64,000 nucleotides of DNA from Chlamydomonas reinhardtii (taxonomy: Eukaryota; Chlorophyta; Chlorophyceae; Chlamydomonadales; Chlamydomonadaceae). Shown here piece by piece: positions 30,242-40,878 of the stretch (position 1 is the first letter of the stretch; each line of letters opens with the position of its first letter). Location: the NCBI RefSeq assembly GCF_000002595.2, contig NC_057009.1:3521279-3585278 (forward strand), in the 5' to 3' direction. Under the pieces are notes generated by a model that had not been told where the DNA came from, did not search any database, and saw nothing but the letters and a program-made list of their open reading frames with translations. The translations under genes were made by a program, and so were the position numbers.

Positions 30242-30652
30242 CCACCGGACGACCAGACGACTAAATGACCTGATCACCGGCCGACGACCGGACGACCGGA
30301 CGCCCACGACATTAGCTGTCAGCGGGGCGGCACCCGTGGGCGCGGTAATGATGGACAATGTGGCTTGGGAGGGGCGTGAGTGCTGCTGTCTAAGGAAGAT
30401 GTTAGCAGGTGCCCTGTTGAGGCGTTGAGCTAGGCGTGCCAACTACAAAAAGCGCACGCCGTACTCTGGGCCGGGTACTGCTGTAGCCATGACGTCAGGA
30501 CTATCAAGATAGGGCCAATTGAACAACCACACCAGGTGTGACGGCACGGTGTGATGGCCTCTAGATGGTAAGGGATGCATCCCGCGTTGCTAGGCTGGCA
30601 CGGGCGACTTGCTCGGACGTGTTGCAGTGAAGAATGGGAATGTACGCGTGCC

Positions 30653-30657
30653 TGTAA
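30653..30657 (+). terminator. TGTAA poly(A) signal of the 28.8-30.2 kb gene
   Basis: First plus-strand TGTAA after the stop at 30241, giving a 3' UTR of about 0.4 kb. Confidence 0.5.
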
Positions 30658-30767
30658 CCACGGCTGACGCACTGCCTGGCCGAATCTATGATTGCGTTTG
30701 TGTCGTGGGAGACACAAACGTACGTGTGTGTACGTGAGAACCGAGAATGGGTGTGTGATGGGACAGG

Positions 30768-30917
30768 GTTCAAGGCAGGTTGGAGAGGTCCCGTAGGGTG
30801 CAGCTGATGCCCGTACCCTCAAGCAGACGGCAAACAGTTTGCAATGGCAGAGCAGAAGTGCATGGCTGATCGAACGCCAGAGTTACTGTACCGACAAGTT
30901 GCTGGCTGGCTGGAAGT
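30768..30917 (+). repeat. dispersed repeat shared with 58.0 kb
   Basis: About 150 bases, including GAGGTCCCGTAGGGTGCAGCT and CTGGCTGGCTGGAAGTTTGC, match 58017-58187 in the same orientation with scattered differences. No coding role is apparent. Confidence 0.8.
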
Positions 30918-31590
30918 TTGCTGATGCGTGAGAACCGAGAAGGGGTTACGGATGTTATTACAGAACCCACCACCAACAGTGCCTTAAGGCCGGGGCACCG
31001 ACCGGCTTCTCGCTCCATCAGGGTTTGCATGTTGTACAGCGTCGTCCGTCGTGCGCGCTGGTAAGCAGGTTAGGTCACAAATTAGCCGCCAGCAAGCACT
31101 GTTGCTGGCTGACGTTCAAACCATGTGCGTTTTCACACCACTATACGGGTACGTTCAAAGCCTCCCAATCTAGCCAGCCCTCAAAACGACAAAACTTCCC
31201 CGGGCAGCCACCCAGAAACAAACAGACACACTCGCAGCAATGATGTGCATACAGTATCAATCAGTATGAGACAAACACCCCGTTGTCGTACGTGTGTGGT
31301 CGCCACTTCGTCCAATACAGGTAGGTCACACAGTCACCGCGTCATTCTCCGGCGCTTCCAGAGGGCGCACATCGTCATCATGCTCGTAACTATGCCGTAA
31401 ACTGTAAAGACCAGCAGCCAAGCGACGCGCAGGCTACGCAGTTGACGCAACTCAGGCACCTAGCTGTACCTGGTGCAGTACAGGGGCCCGTGCCGTCCCG
31501 CCTTCACTGCTCCTGCTTGCTCGCCCACGCGCCCGCCCGCCACGCCTCGCCCCGCGCCGCGCCGCACCACACCAGGCCGCATGTCCTGCT
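30918..31590. other. intergenic, no feature recognised
   Basis: The 3' sides of two convergent genes meet here. No RNA gene or exon was seen, and no usable TGTAA for the minus-strand gene was identified. Confidence 0.4.
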
Positions 31591-32556
31591 CTAGTCCAGC
31601 ATGAGGCAGCAGCAGCACAGCGCCGCCAGCGCGCCCAAGCCGCAGCACCACTTGGCGCTGTCGTCGGAGTGGTGGCCGTGGTGCTGGTTGTAGTGGTGGG
31701 AGGGACCCGAGGGGCCGGGCCCCTGGATGTACACCGGCTGCGCGTACGCCCTACGTGTAGGGGAGCAGGAGCAGGAGGAGAAGCGGGGGCGGGGGTTTGG
31801 AGACAGGCGGTTTGGCATCACATCATACAGATACAAAACATGCGGTCGCGCCTGGCACGGGGTCGGCGTGTAGGGTGTGACGCGAGGCTTTACGATGGCC
31901 CCGACCGGGGGAGGCCCCGCAGGCGCTGCCCCGGCGGCGCTTCGGACAGCCTGTGCGCACGTCTGTGCCTCCGTGCGCAAACACACGGATACGCGGGCTC
32001 GAGCTCTCACCCGGGAGGGCCGGGGGGCGGGTAACCACCGGGGTAGCCTGCAGGTGACGAAAGCACAGGGCGCAGCGTCAGCATACGCACGCGCCACTAC
32101 ACCCCGCCCTCCCAGAAACCCCTGTACAAGCAACGGTTTTGGCCTGTGGGCCGATGGCACCCCACAAACCCGCGATGCATCACTGCAGTATCGCACACGC
32201 ACCAGGCGGCGGCGGCGGGCCCTGCGGCGGGTAGCCAGGAGGGGCGCTGTAGGGCGAGGGGTAGGCCGGCGGGGCACCATACCCGGGGCCAGGAGGGGGG
32301 TAGCCGGGTGGGCCCCCGTAGGATTGCGCCGAGGGGTAGCCGGGCGGGGGTGGGTAGCCCGGTTGGGGCGGGTAGCCCGGAGGTCCAGCGGGATAGCCTG
32401 CGCGTGTCAGCGAGGCACTGGGCGTCAGATAACGGTGAGCGTGGCCCGGTGTGGTCATAGAGGCGGTGGACCCAGGAGCCTTCCGATACCCATCTACACA
32501 CCTGGTACGGCCTTGTTCGGGTCTGATCCGGACGAGTGCAGGGGGAGGGAATTCAT
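31591..32556 (-). CDS. GYPP-repeat protein with Cys-rich hydrophobic tail
   Basis: Four exons give 148 residues: 32556-32502, 32397-32203, 32047-32011, 31750-31591. The protein has repeated GYPP/GYPPPGP units (the XYPPX-type repeats seen in annexins, rhodopsin tails and plant glycine/proline-rich proteins). A His-rich stretch (NQHHGHHSDD) follows. The end is a short Cys-rich hydrophobic segment, KWCCGLGALAALCCCC, like the CYSTM or palmitoylated tails that hold such proteins at membranes. Cytosolic-face membrane attachment is the likely arrangement. The first exon (MNSLPLHSSGSDPNKAVPG) is chosen because it has an ATG, a GTGTGT donor and the right phase; a different 5' exon is possible. Confidence 0.68.
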
Positions 32557-32929
32557 CGGGAAAGAAGGGGCACGAAGGTGGTTACGCGCGGGTTACGAGT
32601 TACGCCCGCTGGTGGCTGGAAAGCCCACGGCTATGCGGCAATATCACCCCGGCCTGAGACAGCATACGCCCCAACCAGGTAAATGCGACGCCTGGCAACG
32701 TGGAGCGCTCGCAGCTTTGGATTCACATCCGTGCAGGTGGTTCGGGCGCGGACACGCAAAGTCTGCCCGCTGCTTTCATCCCGGCTGTAGAGGTAAACGC
32801 AGCACAATCTCAAGCTGCCCCCGAGGCCCGACAGCAGCTGGCCGGCGAAACGACAACGTCAACGCCTGCATCAACTCGTCCACGCACGCAGCATCGATAT
32901 CCAGGCTCGACTTACCCATTACGTGGGTG

Positions 32930-33196
32930 CTATGTGCTCTTTGCGCCGAGAATTAGGCGACCAGTCCAGTGCAGGTTGACGAAAAGGCCAGCAGTCTCCA
33001 AGTCAAACACGCGCAATAGGGCTTGCGCTTGGTCGATAACCTCGTTGAGTATATCGCAGCAGAGGCCTCCCGTCCGCAGTGGTGTGGGTGTGTGGTGCAA
33101 AACTCTAAGCTGTTCCCTATCACAGCCAGCGCACACGACAAGCAGCAAGGAAACAAAATCTGTGTAAGCAGCGGCTGGAGTTCTGATGTAACTCAT
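32930..33196 (-). CDS. possible small protein, 88 residues
   Basis: An ATG-started open frame with no intron, coding MSYIRTPAAAYTDFVSLLL and then a mix of hydrophobic and charged residues, without the Ala/Gly/Pro bias of chance frames in this DNA. Base composition is lower in GC than the flanks. No domain is recognised. It could be a real small gene, a gene fragment or chance. Confidence 0.25.
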   Translation of the reverse strand: MSYIRTPAAAYTDFVSLLLVVCAGCDREQLRVLHHTPTPLRTGGLCCDILNEVIDQAQALLRVFDLETAGLFVNLHWTGRLILGAKST

Positions 33197-33329
33197 TAGG
33201 AGCTGCACGTAGATCCTCGCCTTCTCGTCAAGCGCGTGCCCCCACCTCCCAGTCTGCCACCCACCACTTCACACCTTTGCTTCCGCGTCCCCCGCCTGCC
33301 GTCACTGTCACAACCTCCTAACGGTCTCC

Positions 33330-33334
33330 TTACA
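33330..33334 (-). terminator. TGTAA poly(A) signal of the CinA/NMNAT-like gene
   Basis: First minus-strand TGTAA after the stop at 34026 (TTACA on plus), implying a 3' UTR of about 0.7 kb. Confidence 0.45.
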
Positions 33335-34025
33335 AACCAACGCTTGCCTGACCCTATGTCTACACGGACGCACTTGGGTACGCGCATTCAGGGGCCGCCA
33401 CGCACCTTCAGCCTGCTTCCTCTCCCCCTCCGCTCTACGGCGCAGGCAGCCCTGGGCTCCCTCTGCCTCCCCTGCCTCAACGGGTCCTTTGAAACCTCTT
33501 CACTCACCCCGTCCAAAACCGCCGCCCCGCAGCGCTGCCATTGCAGAATATCACAGTAGTACCGCGTGTGGGTTTTGGGACTTCGAAAATCCACCAACGC
33601 TTCGTTGCCTGCCTAGCATCCAGGCACCGCCGGCGCGGTTGGCCCCGCAGGGTGCTGTGACTGCTTCACCACACACGTGCAACATCGCTTATGGCAACTT
33701 CAAGGTTTTGCACAGCCTCCGGGTTCTATTAGCTGCATTTGCGCTTGCCTGATGTGGAAACAGGTCACCTCAGCCCGTGCTGCCCTGAACCGCCACAGCG
33801 ACCCAACCATGCACAAAACAAAGCATGCAACGCATGCTCATGCACCGTATGCATGCGTGACCCAGCTCGCAGCTGTGCATTGGCGCCAATGTATAATGCA
33901 TTTGAAGTGGCGTCGTGCGGCTGCGACTCAAACTGTGCTAAACTCCGAGGAAACCATCCCTCATCCCTCATCCCTCACCCATCCATCCGCACACGCACGT
34001 TCTCTCTCCTTTCGCCCCCACCCCG

Positions 34026-37000
34026 TCACCCCTTCACCGCCGCCGCCCGCTGCCGCAGCTCTGTGCTGCTGATGTCCATCCGGAAGTCCGCCTCCGTCAG
34101 ACCCAGCGGGAACAGATCCGCCATCTGGGTCGGCACCGACACGTCAGCCAGGGTGAGGAAGCGGCCGCTGGCGCCGTCCCGCCGCCCCGCCACCACGAAG
34201 CTGCAGCCCGAGTGCCGGAAGCTGCGTGCGCAGGGTGGGTGGGGTGAGGGGATATGAGGGTTGGTGATGAGAGCGGGCGGGGGTGTGGAGGAGGCGCGTG
34301 GAAGCGGCTCATGAAAGGAGTCACTTGGAAGCATTGCGGGATCAAGTGAAAAACGGCATGCAACAGGCACTGCGATGGGGCAATGTACAGTATAACGCCC
34401 CCGATTTCCTGGAATCTCCGTCTGTGCTGCTCGCCTCCTCCACCCCTGGGGCCCCCGCACCCCGTCCCCACACCACGGCCTCACCCCGAGTAGTCCAGCA
34501 GCATCTGCATGAGACTGTCGCCGTGGTATTTGGGCATCACCAGCCGCACCGCCGTGTCGTACCCCACCACGAACCTGAGGGCACATAGCAGGACCGAGAC
34601 GAGGGAAGGAGGGGGAGTGGAGGAGGAGGGGAGATGGACGAGGAGCGGAGGGGGAGGGGTTACGTGCCCGAGACAAACAACAAAAGGTCTCATACAGTCA
34701 TCAGAAGAAGCAGCGGGCAACAGTTGTGTTAAAAAACGAAATAAAAGCCCGCCCAGACGACGCCGGAGTTACACGCAACAGTTTTGTGCGTGTCTTGGTT
34801 GCAAGGGCTCCAACGCCGATGGTCCGCAGTAGCACCAGGCCCAACCCTCCCGCTAACTCCAGCTCCCACCGCCCCAGGACTCGTTTCCTCCCTGTCTCAT
34901 CCTCCGCCGCTCACCGCGCGGCATGCAGCAAGCCGGCCTTGTCGTTGAAGCGCGGCGCCCTCGTCACCACCACCGGCAGCCCCGCCGCCACGAATTGCGC
35001 CACACGCGCCCGAATCTCATCGAGCCCCAGAAGACCCTGGCGCCAGGGGGGGAATGCAGAAGTGGGGAGCGCGGACGTCAGTTCCAAGGCCAAGGGAGAA
35101 GCGCGGGGAGGTGAAGGAGGAGGCGAGGGGATCGGTGATCAGTCGAAGCCAATTCCAAAACGCGGGGTACCCGACGCTCTGCTAACCCGTAACCGCCCTC
35201 ACCCAGCTTTGCTTTCTCGCGAAAGAGAGTGGAAAGGAATCCTTCCCCCGCTGCCTGTGCTCCGCTAGTTTGGCTTGGTTTGGTTTAATTTGGGCTGGTA
35301 ATTACAACCCCGCCCGGCCCTGCCCACCTTGTCGGCGTTCTCCACCGTGAGCTCGAAGGCGCCCTCCAGCTGCCGCCCCGCCGCCTTGCTGGCCGCAGCC
35401 ACCGCAGTCGCCAGCAGCTGCTTGTGGCCTTTAGGGGTGATGTGTGTATGTGTGTGTGTGGGGGGGGGGGGGGTTGGTAGGGGGTTGTCGATACCAGCCC
35501 AAACTAAACCGAACCCAGTGGGGGTAGCTGTCCAGGAAAGACGAGCGGGATGTCGCAAGGTTGAGAGGCGGCGGCGGCGAGAAAAACGGGGAGTAGGTGA
35601 GGGGGTGGTGGCAGCGGGGGAGCAGCGAGGGGACAGCGAAGCTGTGAGATGCAAGGCCAGTAGCACCGCCTCCACACCGCCCACTGTCCCACGACCCAGA
35701 GCCCACGGCTTCGTGCCCCCGGCCCCCGCGCCTGCTATAATACTGTTCCTGGCTACACCTTCACTTCTTAAACAATCATGAATGTACCCCGCCCCCCCCC
35801 CCCAGCCAGGCCCCCCTCACCGTCGTGCAGCGGGTTGAATGAGCCGGGCAGGTACACCCGCCCCGGCCGCGGCGCGTCCACACACACCTCCGCCGGCGCG
35901 CCGGACGGCCCCCCGCCCGAGTACTCCACACAGCGCACCTGCGCCGCGGCGGGGGGGGGGGTGATGGTGGGTTTGGTGTTTCGGCATTGTCGTTGGTATT
36001 GGTGGCTCGGGGTTCCCTGCCCCCCCGGGAACGAACAACGTTACCCCCCCCCCACACACACACCCCTCACGCAAGCCTCTGCCGCATACCACAAATCATT
36101 CCGCCGTATCCTCGATGCTGTGCTGCAAGAGGCCTTGCAGAGTATCGTACAAAGCCATGCTCGTCCCCTGTTCCCCTGCCTCCCGCCCCTGTTCTACCTA
36201 TTTCCCGCGCCCCCACCTCCCCAGCCAGCAGGCGCTGCAGGGGGTCGCCCGCCGCCGCGCAGTCGTCGTGGAGGACGTCCGGCGCCTGGGGGGAGGCTGT
36301 AGCAGCAGCGGCTGTAGTAGCAGCGGCTGTAGTAGCAGCGGTGGCTGTAGCAGTGGCGGCGGCGGCTGCCGCCCCCTCCCCCTGGGGCCCTATGAGTGGC
36401 AGGGGGAAGTTGGCTGCGTCCACACCGGAGGCCTCCGCCAGGATCTGACGCAGCACGTGGGGGGGGGGTGTTACACGCATTAAGTTTACGAAGTGAAGTC
36501 GTAGCCAGATACAAAGGTACACAGTAGTGGGGAGGGAGGGGTATCCGTTGATTGAGGGGAGCCCACAGGGCCTGACCGTGGGGCCACACCGACTTCACAC
36601 ACCCAAACACACAAGCACGCATACACCCACACGACCGGTACCAGCAGTACATTCCTTCCTGTGCGCCCTTCGTAGCACACACATACACTCACGCCCTTCA
36701 CACACTGCCTCCCCCGCCTTCCGGCCCCCGCCCCCTCCGCCCGACATCGTCGGTAATGATCGTTGTTCCCCCCAAAAAATGCCTACCGTCTACCACTTCC
36801 TTAATTAATCATGAATGTAAACCCCCGCCCCTCCCCGCCCACCCGCACCTTAACAAGCAGCCTGCTGACCAGGTCGTCTTCGCCCACACGGCTGCGCGCG
36901 CCCTTGCTCAGCGTGAGCGACACGCAGCGCCGCCCGCCGCCGCCGTGCACCGCCACGTAGGCGCGGTGCTCGCCGCGCTTGAGAGGGAACTGGAAGGGGG

Positions 37001-37552
37001 TGTGGTGCGGTTTGAGGGGTGGGGTTGAGGGGTGGTGGTGGTGGTAGCGGGGATTGGGTTTGTTGGCAGGGGCGCGGATTGAGGAGAGGGGAGAGGTCAG
37101 CCATAAAGGGCAGCAGCGCACTGGCCCCTGGCGTCGCTGGCTTCAGATTGGAGATGCCACGGACACACCCCTTCTTTCCAGCACCGCAATCAGTTAACTG
37201 TGCCGCCCCACCCTCCCCTCAGCTCCATCTACACCCGAGCACGCCCCCACCCGCGCGCTTGCCACGTCTCCGGGCCTGACACTGATCCCTGCCATCAGAC
37301 CTTTCATACCCTCTCCCCTCTCCACTCTCCACCGCCCCGCCGCCCAATCGCCACCCCGCTCCCCCTACTACTCCACCCACCACCGGCACCACCGCCCTCA
37401 CTCACCGTGGCCAGGGCGCAGGTGGCGCCCACGCCCACGATGCCGTCGCCGAAGCCGCTGAGGGCGGCGGCGCGGCGGTAGGCGGCCTCGGCCATGGCGG
37501 CCGCGGTGCCGGCGGAGCAGAACTGAGCCGGCTCCTGCGTGTGCAGGTGGAG

Positions 37553-37611
<59 letters not shown>

Positions 37612-37643
37612 TGTCTCTGTGTTAAAGAGCACAAGGAAAACGT

Positions 37644-37675
<32 letters not shown>

Positions 37676-38648
37676 GCGTTCGTGCGGCAGGCGCGCGCAC
37701 GTGTGTGGTTGGGCGGGGAGGAGATTCCTCTTCTGATTGTTTGCCAAGCTGCCTGCGTCCAGACTTGGTTGGTTTGGGCTGGCAGCTGATCGTCACCGCA
37801 CCCCACCTGACAATCCGGTCGGGACCAATCGCGTACATGGGCATTTGCCTTTACCCAACCCCCATACGCGGGCCATGCCCGGTGCAGGGCACACCCACAG
37901 TGCCCCCATCCCCGCCCCAAACTTTCTCGTTGGGCCCGGCCACATAACCCCCCCCCCCTCCCGTGCCCCCTTCCCCACCCCTACCCCACCTTGCCCCCCA
38001 GCACCTCCACCAGGCTGTCGCGGGCGTACGGCACCGCCGCCTCCAGCACCGTGGCCGAGGCGCCCGGCACCGACAGCAGCCAGGAGATGGACTGCGAGCA
38101 GGGCAGGGGAGAGTGGCGAGTGGCGTGGCTTGGCGGAGGGGTCACGTGGGGGTGTGGTGAGATGTGCGTGGTTGTGGTTGGAAGTGAAGCAAACAGGGCG
38201 GACGGGGCGCAGCTTAGACTCTTAGCGTGTTGTGCCAGCTGTAGAAGGATAGAAGCAAGCGCATACTACAACGTGACCACGGTGACACGCGTGGCAAATC
38301 TGCGGCACCTTGCCCCGCTGACCCCGCCGTTTTCCTCCTCACCTGCACCGCACCGCCGGTTGTGTACACGACTGCCTTTGTGCGACTGGCGTGAATTCGC
38401 TTGATAAGCGACTCGACATCCGGGGGAAGCTCCTGGGCCTGAGCAACCGCCTGTGGCGCGGCGGGCCCGCGCACAGCATGCGATGCCGCGCGAACACTGC
38501 CCGGTGCTGCTGCCGCCCAGCGCAGACTGGCGCATTGCGCCTTAGGCAGCACACGCATGATGCTGCCGGTGACTAGGGAGGTCGTGGCCCGGAGAATATG
38601 AAGCGGGAGAAGAACTGGTTTTGCAATGGCGCGCAACACTGACTTCAT
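34026..38648 (-). CDS. fusion of CinA/PncC-like amidohydrolase and NMN/NaMN adenylyltransferase-like domains
   Basis: Ten exons give 510 residues: 38648-38343, 38091-37990, 37534-37406, 36989-36849, 36444-36217, 35938-35821, 35428-35328, 35036-34915, 34574-34485, 34221-34026. The start is basic and Ala-rich, like an organelle targeting peptide. Residues about 85-225 match the CinA C-terminal/PncC family, which deamidates nicotinamide mononucleotide: [44 protein letters not shown]. After an Ala/Thr-rich linker, residues 303-510 match a nucleotidylyltransferase, with [10 protein letters not shown] at 334-343 (the HxGH-type site) and [10 protein letters not shown] near the end (the NMNAT ISSTxIR motif). 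Together the domains could turn NMN to NaMN and then to NaAD in pyridine-nucleotide salvage. That pathway link is inference. It is head to head with the HAD-family gene. Confidence 0.85.
35738..35792 (+). repeat. intron-end repeat, copy 4 (fusion gene intron 6, antisense)
   Basis: Plus-strand CTGGCTACACCTTCACTTC, then TTAAACAATCATGAATGTA and a C run. Antisense to the gene; its C-rich end lies next to the 5' splice site at 35820. Confidence 0.75.
36470..36518 (-). repeat. intron-end repeat, copy 5 (fusion gene intron 4, sense)
   Basis: On the minus strand: CTGGCTACGACTTCACTTC, then GTAAACTTAATGCGTGTAAC and a C run. It lies about 30 bases from the acceptor at 36445. Confidence 0.7.
36783..36826 (+). 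repeat. intron-end repeat, copy 6 (fusion gene intron 4, antisense)
   Basis: Plus-strand CGTCTACCACTTCC, then TTAATTAATCATGAATGTAA and a C-rich tract. It is near the 5' end of the same intron as copy 5, so that intron carries an inverted pair. Confidence 0.7.
37554..37670 (+). repeat. GT microsatellites flanking a dispersed-repeat fragment
   Basis: Two GT runs (37554-37614 and 37644-37670) lie either side of TTAAAGAGCACAAGGAAAACG, which is a fragment of the repeat at 26442-26598 and 40508-40672. Confidence 0.85.
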
Positions 38649-38838
38649 GAGATAGTTTCAACTATGAGCAGAAGCGCGCCAGTGCCGAACGCACAGCGGC
38701 TGTTTTATTTTTTTGCGGGGAGTGAGTCAACGAGTTTCCTTTCGAATGCATTTCCGGGCCCAATTCGTGCTTCCTACTGCGCTCTTTATGTGGACTAGCC
38801 CCTGAACCCGCTTTACCTACTAGATAGCTCTTGACTCC
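38649..38838. promoter_or_regulatory. shared upstream region, CinA/NMNAT-like and HAD-family genes
   Basis: The two start codons are 190 bases apart on opposite strands, so promoters and both 5' UTRs share this segment. It is AT-richer than the surroundings (TTTTATTTTTTTGCG at 38701-38715). Both products have organelle-type N termini. Confidence 0.6.
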
Positions 38839-40800
38839 ATGCTTGGACAGCTCAACAAGGCTGCCCGTTTGGGCCGGCCCGCTCCTGCAGCTCGACGGGC
38901 CATGCGCGTGCGATGCGCAGCTGTTGCCGCGCCGACACAGCAGAAGCTCATTGCGCTGGACTTTGATGGCGTGGTGTGCGACTCGGTCGGGGAGAGCAGC
39001 CTGTCCGCCTTCAAGGTGCACACCTCGAGCTGGCGTTGCGTGCGGGTTTCGGGCTGCACGAGGCCTTCTGAGCCGTCCGCCAGGGCACAGCTGGGGGCCC
39101 TGCATGCAGTCGCTGCAGCACTGACGCAATGACCTCATGAATCAACCTGGGATCGTCAGGCCGGCTGGCTTCAGTACGAGTGTACATACGGGCAGAGGGC
39201 GGCACAGACGCCGCCTCACGCGGGACTTGCTTCCGTTTGCCACTTAACCGCCTCCCCACGCATTCTCCTCCCCCTCCCCCCCTCACCCTCCCAACTCCCA
39301 TACGTACACACACATACACCCCTCCACGTCCCTAGCACCCCAACCAACGAACCAACCAACCGCACACGCACACACGCGCCACCCCCAGGCCGCCGCCATC
39401 CTGTGGCCGCACATCTTCGAAACACCCGCTGCCGAGTCCCGCAAGGGGGAGCTGGTAGAGAAGATGCGGGCCGTGCGCCCCGTGGTGGAGACCGGGTGAG
39501 CGCCGGTGCTGAGCCTGCTGGGCCGGGGGGGTCGTGGGAGGGGGCGGGCAGGGCGGTCCGGGTGTGGGCCGGAGATTGCGCGGCGCCGGAATGGGCGTGT
39601 GCGAGTGGCGTCATGGCGTGTCGAGCGTGTTTGGTGTCATAGGTTTGCAATGGTGGAGTGAAGCTGGCTGCCTGCCCTCAATCTCACATCTGCATGGATG
39701 ATGAATCCCGCCGCGCTCCCAACCGCCACGTTGTCCGCATGCCAGCAACACGTTGTCCGTGTGATGTGGACAAGTTGCCCCAATGACGTTTGTTAATGTG
39801 TGCGTGCACAGGTATGAGAACATCGTTCAGATCCGGGCCCTGTACGAGGGCGTGTCGGTGGACGACATGCTGAGCAGCTGGGAGCACCTGCTGCCAGCCA
39901 AGATGGCGGAGTGGGGGCTGCAGCGAGGAGACGTAAGAGAATGCGTGTGTTTGTGTGTTTGTGGGTGGGTGGGGCGGTAGTTGCGAAGAAGCGGGCGCAG
40001 CGGAGTAGCGGGCGTGGAGGGGGTTACATTCTTGATTAGCTAAGGAAATGGTAGACGGCGGGGGAGTGTTTTCACCTGCCCACGCCACTTCTCCCGTCCG
40101 AGGCCACAATCGTCCAAAGCACGGGATTGAGAACACTGCCCTCCCACACCCATGACCCACATGCGCACACACATACACGTTCTTGTGCTTTCTTAGCACA
40201 CCCCTACACACGCGCGGCCCCCCTCCCTCCAGATGGTGGAGTTGTTCGGGCGGGTGCGTGACGACTGGATCGCGGCCGACCTGGCTGGCTGGCTGGCGCC
40301 CAACCGCATCTACGACGGCGTGGCGGACCCGGTGCGCACGGCGCTGGCGGCACACCACGTGTACATCGTCACCACCAAGCAGGTGAGGCCGCGCGCGTGT
40401 TAGCACAACGAAACCGGGAAGCGCCCATGCGTGCGTGTGCGTGCGTGTGTGTGTGTATATGTGTGTGTGTGTTCAAGAGCAGAAGGAAAACAAAGCGCAA
40501 CGACTGTTTGTGTTAAAGAGCACAAGGAAAACGTTGCGCAAAGACAGTGTATGCGATGCAGCAAAGCGACGGTTTACGGATGTATGTGTGTGTGTGTGTG
40601 TGTGTGTTTGTGTGCATACCTGCTGCTGTGAGCCGCCGGTCTTACCAACCGGAAATCGCGCAACCCCCGCTACTCTAACCTCGAGGGGGGATTAGTGTCC
40701 ACACGCTCTCAAGGGTGCAAACCCATGCATGTGCTCACGGTACCGTGAGGCCCAGGCACTCCTACGATTCCTAGCTCCGCGTCGCTACTCCTGGCCGCTA

Positions 40801-40878
<78 letters not shown>

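Larger units (their letters stand above)
32557..34025. other. intergenic: promoter of the GYPP gene and 3' UTR of the fusion enzyme
   Basis: It contains the small reading frame at 32930-33196 and the poly(A) signal at 33330-33334. Otherwise nothing was recognised. CCTCAT short repeats lie near 33956-33978. Confidence 0.45.
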
